DNA of 6,825 bases from Methanobacterium sp. (GTDB lineage: Archaea; Methanobacteriota; Methanobacteria; Methanobacteriales; Methanobacteriaceae), in the NCBI GenBank assembly GCA_003158115.1, contig PMGM01000028.1, positions 1-6,825 of the forward strand. The letters run 5' to 3'. This document shows, one piece after another, positions 1 through 5,089 of the stretch. The notes beneath the pieces are model-generated. The model searched no databases and was not told where the DNA came from. It saw only the letters and a list, made by a program, of their open reading frames with translations. The translations under genes and the position numbers were made by a program. Position 1 is the first letter of the stretch. Each line of letters begins with the position of its first letter.

Positions 1-542
1 TGGATATAATTGGAGAACGTGGACTCTTTATGTCCTGCATGATCTTGACAGCGCCGTTTCTACTTCCAGTTTCAATTCCCGGAAGTAGTATACCCTTTGG
101 AACAGCTATATTCCTGTTAAGTATTAGAATAGGATTTAACACTCCTATTCTGATACCTAAACGTTTCATGAACCTTCACATATCAAAACATGATCTTGAC
201 TTAATTTTAAATGAAATTTTAAATATTTTAACACCATTAGAAAAAATTATAAAACCAAGACTAAACATCTTAGTTGAGAGTAATAGAATAAAACATTTTA
301 ACGGTGCTATGGTATCATTTGGTGCTATCTTATTAGTAATCCCCATAATAGCACCTTTAGGAGACTTTTTACCATCATATGGAATTCTTTTTATATCTTT
401 AGGATATCTAGAACATGATGGATATTTGGTACTGGCGGGATACGTTACTGTAATTACAACCGCCATATACTACATCTTAATATTTGCAATAGGAATTAAA
501 ATAATATTAATAATCATATCCTATTTCGGTTTACATCCCTAG
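1..542 (+). CDS. ExoD-family membrane protein, C-terminal part (5' end outside window)
   Basis: The reading frame is open from the left edge (codons from base 3, D-I-I-G-E-R-G-L-F) to a TAG at 540-542, so the gene begins upstream; the ATG at base 30 is internal. About 179 residues are visible. The opening GERG, then a hydrophobic stretch with PFLLPVSIPGSSIPFG, fits the conserved core of the ExoD family (exopolysaccharide synthesis, ExoD). A polar segment with a KPRL motif follows, then a segment with P-L-G-D-x-L-P and LGYLEHDGYL, matching the family's P-x-x-N-x-x-P and LGxLxxDG region, then hydrophobic helices to the end. It should be an integral membrane protein with several helices. ExoD was named from rhizobial exopolysaccharide mutants, but its biochemical role is unknown, so none should be assumed here. 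It has no co-oriented neighbour for more than 2 kb downstream. Confidence 0.8.
   Translation, partial: DIIGERGLFMSCMILTAPFLLPVSIPGSSIPFGTAIFLLSIRIGFNTPILIPKRFMNLHISKHDLDLILNEILNILTPLEKIIKPRLNILVESNRIKHFNGAMVSFGAILLVIPIIAPLGDFLPSYGILFISLGYLEHDGYLVLAGYVTVITTAIYYILIFAIGIKIILIIISYFGLHP
121..156. repeat. 14-bp inverted repeat inside the exoD-like gene
   Basis: Arms GTATTAGAATAGGA (121-134) and TCCTATTCTGATAC (143-156) are complementary at 13 of 14 positions, with a single T-G opposition (125/152) and an 8-base AT-rich loop. It lies in the coding sequence where the protein reads L-S-I-R-I-G-F-N-T-P-I-L-I-P. In RNA it would form a fairly stable hairpin for such an AT-rich gene. No function is known; it may be a by-product of codon choice. 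Confidence 0.6.
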
Positions 543-560
543 AAAAAAAATTTTTTATTC
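543..560 (+). terminator. Probable oligo-T terminator of the exoD-like gene
   Basis: An A run is followed directly by six T (551-556) and another T-rich stretch, starting within ten bases of the exoD-like stop codon. Archaeal RNA polymerase terminates at U-rich tracts, often without a GC-rich hairpin, so this is a reasonable terminator. It is called by composition and position only. Confidence 0.45.
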
Positions 561-610
561 TTAAATTATTTAAAATTCATATCAAAAATAATATTTAAGT
601 TTAAATCATT

Positions 611-628
611 TAAAAGTTTATATATAAA
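611..628 (+). promoter_or_regulatory. Orphan BRE/TATA-like archaeal promoter
   Basis: The stretch AAAAG (612-616) directly followed by TTTATATATAAA (617-628) matches the archaeal TFB-recognition element plus TATA box arrangement. Transcription would start near 648 if the usual spacing of about 25 bases applies. No protein-coding frame follows. The TATA core is palindromic, so its direction is decided only by the purine-rich flank. A chance match is possible in DNA this AT-rich. Confidence 0.3.
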
Positions 629-801
629 TTTTATCCTTTAAATTATCTCTTTTCTTATGAACTAATAATTAAATAGATAATTTTAATAATAGGCTCTTTA
701 CTACCATCAATGAAGAAAATGAATTCAGCATACTAAATTCTAAACTCCAAAAACAATCCTAAGAATATTCTAAAGACTTAGACATAAAATTATCCTATAA
801 A

Positions 802-831
802 CTACTGGCATAACTAATATCCATTCAGTAG
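802..831. repeat. Short inverted repeat in the non-coding gap
   Basis: CTACTG (802-807) and CAGTAG (826-831) are perfectly complementary, with an 18-base spacer. It lies 23 bases before the GC-rich hairpin at 854-871. Six base pairs alone is weak; the interest comes from the neighbouring hairpin and the upstream TATA box. Confidence 0.3.
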
Positions 832-853
832 CTCTGAAAAACCATTTTCTTAA

Positions 854-871
854 ATCCCCTAAGGTGGGGGT
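854..871. repeat. GC-rich hairpin, IS200/IS605-end-like
   Basis: ATCCCC (854-859) pairs with GGGGGT (866-871) around the loop TAAGGT, giving six pairs including one G-T. It is the only G/C-dense spot in the gap. IS200/IS605 elements carry subterminal hairpins, and forms such as CCCC...TAAGGTGGGG are familiar from tnpB right ends in archaea. No tnpA or tnpB coding remnant was recognised beside it, so an insertion-sequence origin is only a suggestion; a stem in a small RNA is equally possible. Confidence 0.4.
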
Positions 872-1145
872 GAAAAGTGTAATAAATTAATTAGTGTTTT
901 AAACTTTTTTCATCTAAATTTTTCTATATTAAAAAAAATCCCATATTTTAGATGATAAATAAATTTTAAGAATAAATACTAAAAAAATCTCTATTTATTT
1001 TAAATATGCTCAGTTTAAATTGATTTCCACAGGAATATACCATTATTGAATAGTCTATTAGATACAATAATGAAAAAAAGAAAGGGAATAGTTCATCAGA
1101 ATTCTGTTCATAGTTCGATGAATTTTCAGTACATTAATAATATTA

Positions 1146-1153
1146 GAAAAAAT
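1146..1153 (-). terminator. Probable oligo-T terminator of msrA
   Basis: On the minus strand a run of six T lies about 33 bases downstream of the msrA stop (an A run at 1147-1152 on the plus strand). This is typical of archaeal U-tract termination. There is no clear hairpin. Confidence 0.35.
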
Positions 1154-1184
1154 ATACCATATATTATATTAAGTGGAATATCCT

Positions 1185-1667
1185 TCAAAAACCACAGCTT
1201 CCACCTTTTTTTATGTAATGCTGGTGATAATCCTCTGCTGGATAAAATTTAGGAGCAGGTATGATTTCTGTAATTATAGGATTATTGTATTTGTCAGATG
1301 CTTCGAGTTTATTCTTTGATTCTATTGCAAGATCTTTCTGAACATCATTATAGTAGAATATAATAGACCGATATTGTGACCCTACATCTGGTCCTTGTCT
1401 GTTTTTAGTTGTGGGGTCATGTTTATTCCAAAATGTGTCCAGTAACTTTTCATATGATATCTTGTTAGGGTCATATGTTACCTGGACAGTTTCTGCATGT
1501 CCTGTACTTCCAGAACATACATCACCATAGGTCGGATTTTCAGTATGTCCACCCATGTACCCTACCATTGTTGATATAACACCATCTAATTTTCTGAAAG
1601 CTTCTTCTACTCCCCAAAAACATCCAGCTGCAAAACTTGCTGCTTCATACTTTGCATTTTCAGCCAT
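1185..1667 (-). CDS. msrA: Peptide-methionine (S)-S-oxide reductase MsrA
   Basis: This 160-residue protein reduces methionine-S-sulfoxide, free or in proteins, to methionine in the cytoplasm, using thioredoxin-like reductants. The catalytic GCFWG motif is at residues 15-19 with nucleophile Cys16, followed by V-E-E. The conserved G-Y-x-G-G is at 36-40, SGSTGHAE at 52-59 (Glu59 region), FW-x-x-H-D-P-T at 79-86, Q-x-x-x-x-G-x-QYRS at 91-101, and YHQHY at 147-151. Cys158 in the C-terminal GGSCGF is the probable resolving cysteine, with Cys51 a second candidate. Length and ends match compact MsrA proteins, so it looks complete. The start ATG has a good ribosome binding site five bases upstream. 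It stands alone; the region upstream is the decayed kinase on the same strand. Confidence 0.96.
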   Translation of the reverse strand: MAENAKYEAASFAAGCFWGVEEAFRKLDGVISTMVGYMGGHTENPTYGDVCSGSTGHAETVQVTYDPNKISYEKLLDTFWNKHDPTTKNRQGPDVGSQYRSIIFYYNDVQKDLAIESKNKLEASDKYNNPIITEIIPAPKFYPAEDYHQHYIKKGGSCGF

Positions 1668-1672
1668 CGATA

Positions 1673-1681
1673 ATCACATCC
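1673..1681 (-). promoter_or_regulatory. Ribosome binding site of msrA
   Basis: The minus strand reads GGATGTGAT, one mismatch from GGAGGTGAT, the complement of the 16S rRNA 3' end, with five bases before the ATG. This supports the start at 1667. Confidence 0.7.
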
Positions 1682-1728
1682 TTTACTAATTTTCTGTTCT
1701 TTTAATTAAATAAATTTTATTATAATGA

Positions 1729-1736
1729 TATTATAT
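1729..1736 (-). promoter_or_regulatory. Possible TATA box of msrA
   Basis: The minus strand reads ATATAATA preceded by CGA, about 65 bases before the start codon, which would give a 5' leader of roughly 40 bases. Because the surroundings are nearly all A and T, the exact box is uncertain. Confidence 0.25.
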
Positions 1737-1753
1737 TCGATTTTATCTTATTG

Positions 1754-2450
1754 TTATAAACGTTTTTTATATTTTAATTGTCTAAATATAATTTTGAAAT
1801 TTGAACCTTCCATATTATTTAAATCAATAATACCATCGATCTGATCTACAAGATTTGTTTACTAATTGTAAACCAAGAGATTCTGTATTTTTATAATCAA
1901 TATTATCGGGAAATCCAACTCCATAATCTTTGACGTTCAAAACATATTTGTCATCAATATTAAGCAGATCAATGTTAACTTCTCCATTTATATCATTGGA
2001 AAAAGTATGTTTAAGACAGTTTGTTATTAACTCGTTAACAATTAGTCCACATGGTATAGTTATATCAATGTTGAAGTATATTTTATCCATATCTTTGTTT
2101 AATTTAATTCTTGTTTCATCCACATTATAATTGTAAAAAATATTATCTACTAGTTCTGATATATAGTCACCAAAATCTATTTTAGACATACTCTTTGATT
2201 TATAGAGCTTTACATGTATTATGGCCATTGATCTTACTCTATTCCGACTATCACTGAATATATTCAGGACATCTTCGTCTTTAATATATTGTGAATGGAG
2301 ATTTAGTAGACTGGAAATTATTTGTAGGTTATTTTTTACCCTGTGATGAATCTCACGCATGAGCACGTCCTTATTGGAATTATAGATAATTTGAGAAAAA
2401 ATACAAAAAGTAATGGAGATGTCAGTAGGTGACATAAACAATGCTATCAT
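1754..2450 (-). pseudogene. Truncated, frameshifted HisKA_2-type sensor histidine kinase
   Basis: The uninterrupted frame (2450-1824, 208 codons) contains the phosphoacceptor box [12 protein letters not shown] (residues 32-43, His35/His36), typical of HisKA_2 kinases. An HATPase_c domain follows, with N-box [10 protein letters not shown] (139-148), D-Y-G-V-G-F (175-180) and S-L-G-L-Q-L-V (191-197). After V-N the frame runs into [11 protein letters not shown] and stops, which is not kinase-like. Moving by one base near 1853-1856 restores [19 protein letters not shown] and a natural end at 1754, so one extra A in a short A run broke the gene. At the other end kinase similarity begins only at about residue 24 (near 2381). 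The codons before it are antisense to an oxidoreductase fragment, and all sensor or PAS domains are missing. Even if read, it would lack an input domain. The ATG at 2450 is unlikely to be original. Confidence 0.85.
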
Positions 2451-2661
2451 ACGAAGCAGAATTGTGCTAGTAAATGTAGATTACCCTTTCACAGGAATAG
2501 AACTCATTGACCCAGAAAAGCAGACCTACACTGAAGAATACTGGGAAAAAAAGATTCCGGTCCCTTCTGCTCTGGTGGTTTATCTTGGAATTGACTATGA
2601 GGTTGATAAACTAACTAATAAATTCATAATATTGACTCCAACTTATATTTGTCTTCTTTAA
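2413..2661 (+). pseudogene. Internal fragment of a phytoene-desaturase-like FAD oxidoreductase
   Basis: The translated stretch contains [20 protein letters not shown], then Q-T-Y-x-E-E-Y-W-E-K-K and PSALVVYLGIDYEVDKLTN. These match the middle of CrtI-like (phytoene desaturase/carotenoid oxidoreductase) proteins: the V-V-N-A-D-Y-P step, the Y-W-E-K segment and S-A-L-V-x-Y-L-G-I-D. The whole piece is about 82 codons, whereas such enzymes are near 480-500 residues; the N-terminal GxGxxG dinucleotide-binding site and the C-terminal G-G region are absent. Similarity fades after about 2625. In a second frame, 2634-2669 reads DSNLYLSSLIPV, resembling the family's later L-Y-V-L-V-P-V motif, which would mean an internal deletion plus frameshift. 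The fragment begins where the minus-strand kinase loses similarity, so the two meet at a rearrangement junction. It is not expected to be functional. Confidence 0.75.
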
Positions 2662-2709
2662 TACCAGTTTGAATGAATGAAGGACTATTTTTGTATTATT
2701 TTGGTGAAC

Positions 2710-2715
2710 TATAAA
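2710..2715 (+). promoter_or_regulatory. Possible TATA box of the Rieske gene
   Basis: TATAAA lies 79 bases before the start codon, predicting a leader of about 55 bases. A more striking TTTTTTATATAAG at 2768-2780 is too close: it would start transcription at or beyond the ATG and lose the ribosome binding site. Confidence 0.25.
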
Positions 2716-2781
2716 TCCAAATATCAACATAACAATAATATTAAAGAGTCTTTAAAATAATTAAAATTTTTTATATAAGTT

Positions 2782-2787
2782 GGAGGT
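2782..2787 (+). promoter_or_regulatory. Strong ribosome binding site of the Rieske gene
   Basis: GGAGGT, a full match to the archaeal anti-Shine-Dalgarno, is spaced six bases from the ATG at 2794. It fixes the start and shows that the gene is arranged for translation, unlike its broken neighbours. Confidence 0.85.
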
Positions 2788-2793
2788 TTAATA

Positions 2794-3144
2794 ATGGGTT
2801 TTGTCGAGATTTTAAAAACGGATGAATTAAATGATGGTGAACTGAAAATGGCAGACATTGAGGGTCATGAATTTTTAATTGCAAGAGTAGAGGATAAATA
2901 TTACGTTTCTGATAATCTATGTCCTCATATGGGTGGTAATTTATCTAAGGGTAAATTAGAAGGAACTATAATTACTTGTCCACGACATAACAGTCAATTC
3001 GACCTCGTTGATGGACATGTAATTCGTTGGACAGACTGGACTGGACTTAAACTGACAGCATCCAAAATATTTAAGTCTCCGAGGAATCTCAAAACTTATG
3101 AAGTTAAAATTGAAGGAGACAAGATTATGGTTATGATGCCATAA
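2794..3144 (+). CDS. Small Rieske [2Fe-2S] ferredoxin-like protein
   Basis: This is a 116-residue soluble protein with the complete Rieske cluster motif: C43-P-H45 followed by M-G-G-N-L, then C62-P-R-H65 with 16 residues between the two halves. Two cysteines and two histidines would bind one [2Fe-2S] cluster. An initial beta strand (E-F-L-I-A-R-V) and a G-N-L-S-x-G-x-L-E segment fit the Rieske fold, and the C-terminal Y-E-V-K-I-E-G-D-K-I fits the last strands. Length and lack of a membrane anchor or signal peptide put it with ferredoxin-type Rieske proteins of dioxygenase and nitrite-reductase NirD style, not the bc1 type. No oxygenase, reductase or other partner gene lies nearby, so the electron acceptor is unknown. 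It stands alone, flanked by gene remnants on both sides, with its own ribosome binding site. Confidence 0.92.
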   Translation: MGFVEILKTDELNDGELKMADIEGHEFLIARVEDKYYVSDNLCPHMGGNLSKGKLEGTIITCPRHNSQFDLVDGHVIRWTDWTGLKLTASKIFKSPRNLKTYEVKIEGDKIMVMMP

Positions 3145-3234
3145 AAAAAACAAGAGAAACAAAACCCGACCTTGTTTTGATGGATATACACTTCACTCTT
3201 AGATACGGCAATAAAAAGAGATCCTAATTTCTTC
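3141..3234 (+). pseudogene. Decayed response-regulator receiver-domain fragment
   Basis: Reading from 3141 in a frame different from the Rieske gene gives T-R-E-T-KPDLVLMDIHF, then a stop at 3225. KPDLVLMDI is the signature of CheY-like receiver domains around the phosphoacceptor Asp (codon 3183-3185). In a second frame, 3202-3234 reads DTAIKRDPNFF, resembling the G-I-x-T-A-x-x-I-R-x helix that follows that Asp in Methanobacteria regulators. The G-M-D-G-I loop between them is missing, so there is at least one deletion or frameshift. The first 45-50 residues of the domain and everything after the fragment are absent. There is no start codon or ribosome binding site. It is called from a short motif, so confidence is moderate. 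Confidence 0.55.
3147..3178 (+). terminator. Possible stem-loop terminator after the Rieske gene
   Basis: AAAACAAG (3147-3154) and CTTGTTTT (3171-3178) are perfectly complementary with a 16-base loop, starting three bases after the Rieske stop and ending in four T. It could end the Rieske transcript. The right arm also encodes the L-V-L part of a response-regulator remnant, so the pairing may be accidental. Confidence 0.3.
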
Positions 3235-3318
3235 AAAAAAACATCTAATTTTAAATCTTTAAAATTGGGATTTCTTATGGTTAATATTATATTTCATTCA
3301 TTAAACATTCTATTTTGA

Positions 3319-3326
3319 TTTATATC
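3319..3326 (+). promoter_or_regulatory. Probable TATA box of polX
   Basis: TTTATATC is centred about 47 bases before the ATG at 3369, predicting a transcript start near 3348 and a leader of about 20 bases. This box lies inside the longer open frame that begins at a TTG at 3315, which argues for the downstream ATG as the true start. Confidence 0.4.
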
Positions 3327-3368
3327 AATTGGAAAAAATTATTACTCCGGTATACAATATATATAACT

Positions 3369-5075
3369 ATGAAAAACCAGTTAGTTGCAGCCATATTGAA
3401 CCAAGTTTCAGATCTAATGGAAATTGAAGCTGTTGATTTCAGAACCAAAGCATATCGAAGGGCAGCACATACAGTTGATACTCTTTCTGAAGATATAGAA
3501 AATATAAAAAATGAGGGCAGGCTTCAGGAACTTCCGGGTATTGGTGCAAAAATTGAGGGTAAGATCGATGAAATAGTTGAAACTGGAAAATTAGAATATC
3601 TCGACAATTTAAAAAAGGAATTTCCTGTAGATTATGATGCATTGATGGCTGTTGAAGGTTTAGGACCACGAAGTATCAAACAGTTATACAATGAACTGGG
3701 CATTAAGAATCTTGATGACCTTGAAAAAAATGCTAAAAGACATAGGATCAGAAGACTCAAGGGAATGGGAGATAAAACCGAAAGAAAAATACTCATAAAT
3801 ATAGATTTTGCAAGGAAGAGTACGGGAAGAAATCTTCTCGGACATATATTACCAGTTGCAAATGAGATAAAAGAAGATCTTGCTGGTCTTGATTATGTTT
3901 TCAGGGTTGAAGTAGCTGGTTCCATAAGAAGAAGAAAGGAAACAGTAGGAGATATAGATATACTCGTTACAACCAACAAACCAAACGAAGTCATGGACTA
4001 TTTCAGTGGTATTGACCTAGTGGACGATGTAGTTGTTAAGGGTCCAACCAAATCAACTGTAAGATTAAAAGAAAACAGTATAGATGTGGACCTAAGGGCA
4101 TTTGAAGATGAAATATTCGGATCTGCACTCATGTACTTTACAGGATCTAAAGAAACAAATGTGGAACTACGTAGAATAGCAATAGCTAAAGGACTCAAAC
4201 TCAGTGAATATGGAATTTTTAAGGGCGAAAAACTTCTTGCCGGCCGTACAGAAGAAGAAATTTTCAAAACTTTAGAAATGGAATATATAGAACCTGAATT
4301 AAGAGAAAATACAGGTGAGATAAAGGCTGCAATTAATAATAAATTACCAAAACTTTTAGATTATAAAGATATTTGTGGTGACCTTCAGATGCATACAGAA
4401 TGGAGTGATGGATCCGCGAATATAAATGATATGGCATATGAATCAAAAAAAATGGGATATGAATATATAGCAATAACAGACCATTCAGGAACCCTTAGAA
4501 TTGCCAATGGAATGAACGAAAAAACCATAATAAAACAGATGAATGAAATAACCAAGATCAACAATAAAATGGACGATTTCATGATACTCAAGGGTATTGA
4601 AACCAATATTGATTCCTATGGCCTTCCTGATGTTCCTGATAAAATATTAGAAAATATGGATATAGTTATAGCAGGGATACATTCCGGTTTCAAACAGAAT
4701 AAGAAGGAGTTAACACGTAGGATTATATCTGCAATGGAAAATGACAACATCAATATAATCACCCATCCAACAGGTAGGAAGATACAGGAACGAAATGCAT
4801 ATGAACTGGATCTTGAAAGGATCTTTGAAACCTCTAAAGACACAGGCACCCTACTCGAGGTTAACAGTCAGATGAACAGACTAGATCTCAAGGATATGGA
4901 CATTAAAATAGCTATTGAACATGGTTGTAAACTTGTAATAAATACAGATGCTCATTCAATATTGGAACTAAAAAATATGGAACTTGGTATCTCAACTGCA
5001 AAAAGAGGATGGGCAAAAAAGGGTGATATAGTTAACGCCCTACCATTGAAAAAATTATTAAAAGTCTTCGAATAA
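3369..5075 (+). CDS. polX: DNA polymerase/3'-5' exonuclease PolX (family X, with PHP domain)
   Basis: This is a 568-residue protein of the usual PolX length. Family X polymerases fill short gaps in base-excision repair, and the PHP domain gives bacterial and archaeal members 3'-5' exonuclease and AP-endonuclease-type activity. Helix-hairpin-helix motifs are at about residues 55-66 (L-P-G-I-G-A-K), 95-107 (V-E-G-L-G-P-R) and 130-142 (L-K-G-M-G-D-K). The palm has GS at 184-185, metal ligands Asp195 and Asp197 in V-G-D-I-D-I-L and Asp241 in I-D-V-D-L-R, and the nucleotide-binding YFTGS at 256-260. The PHP domain begins near 337 with GDLQMHTEWSDG, then ITDHS (371-372 D,H), Glu411, His438, His466 in T-H-P-T-G-R, and D527/H529 in T-D-A-H-S. 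The ATG is chosen over an in-frame TTG at 3315 because homology starts at M-K-N-Q and a TATA box lies between. No Shine-Dalgarno is visible. The gene converges on an exonuclease gene. Confidence 0.95.
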   Translation: MKNQLVAAILNQVSDLMEIEAVDFRTKAYRRAAHTVDTLSEDIENIKNEGRLQELPGIGAKIEGKIDEIVETGKLEYLDNLKKEFPVDYDALMAVEGLGPRSIKQLYNELGIKNLDDLEKNAKRHRIRRLKGMGDKTERKILINIDFARKSTGRNLLGHILPVANEIKEDLAGLDYVFRVEVAGSIRRRKETVGDIDILVTTNKPNEVMDYFSGIDLVDDVVVKGPTKSTVRLKENSIDVDLRAFEDEIFGSALMYFTGSKETNVELRRIAIAKGLKLSEYGIFKGEKLLAGRTEEEIFKTLEMEYIEPELRENTGEIKAAINNKLPKLLDYKDICGDLQMHTEWSDGSANINDMAYESKKMGYEYIAITDHSGTLRIANGMNEKTIIKQMNEITKINNKMDDFMILKGIETNIDSYGLPDVPDKILENMDIVIAGIHSGFKQNKKELTRRIISAMENDNINIITHPTGRKIQERNAYELDLERIFETSKDTGTLLEVNSQMNRLDLKDMDIKIAIEHGCKLVINTDAHSILELKNMELGISTAKRGWAKKGDIVNALPLKKLLKVFE

Positions 5076-5083
5076 AAAAAAAA
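5074..5083 (-). terminator. Oligo-T terminator of the minus-strand exonuclease gene
   Basis: Ten consecutive T on the minus strand begin about seven bases after the exonuclease TAG, overlapping the polX stop codon. This is a strong archaeal-type U-tract. PolX on the plus strand has no equally clear terminator here, so its transcript may run into antisense of the neighbour. Confidence 0.55.
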
Positions 5084-5089
5084 TAAATC

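Larger units (their letters stand above)
561..1145. other. Gene-free AT-rich gap with orphan TATA box and small inverted repeats
   Basis: No frame on either strand gives a protein that I recognise. Visible elements are: a consensus TATA box with purine-rich upstream bases (611-628); an inverted repeat CTACTG/CAGTAG (802-807 and 826-831); a GC-rich hairpin (854-871) that stands out against an almost pure A/T background; and T tracts at 905-910 and 919-923. Together these could mark a small non-coding RNA running from about 648 to 910, or the eroded end of an IS200/IS605-type element. A + strand frame at 1046-1252 starts with TTG, has no ribosome binding site, overlaps msrA and is not accepted as a gene. 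Confidence 0.5.

Noticed and set aside
970..1130. Open minus-strand stretch of about 60 codons downstream of msrA
   Set aside because: It has no start codon or ribosome binding site, and its composition is that of random AT-rich DNA. It could not be tied to any family.
1046..1252. 68-codon plus-strand frame before and overlapping the msrA 3' end
   Set aside because: It starts with TTG, has no ribosome binding site, overlaps the msrA coding end in antisense, and shows no recognisable motif.
2382..2450. Kinase N-terminal residues from the ATG at 2450 as a genuine start
   Set aside because: These codons are unlike any kinase linker and are mostly antisense to the oxidoreductase fragment. No ribosome binding site was seen.
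2768..2780. TATA-like TTTTTTATATAAG just before the Rieske gene
   Set aside because: It would initiate transcription at or after the start codon and remove the GGAGGT site. It is probably just AT-rich leader.
3315..3368. Longer PolX start at TTG, adding 18 residues
   Set aside because: The extra residues precede the family's normal M-K-N-Q start, and the likely TATA box falls inside them.
3439..3669. Minus-strand frames within polX (also 3998-4267, 4385-4606, 4616-4849) and within the Rieske gene (2956-3162)
   Set aside because: They are antisense shadows of well-supported genes with no motifs or ribosome binding sites.
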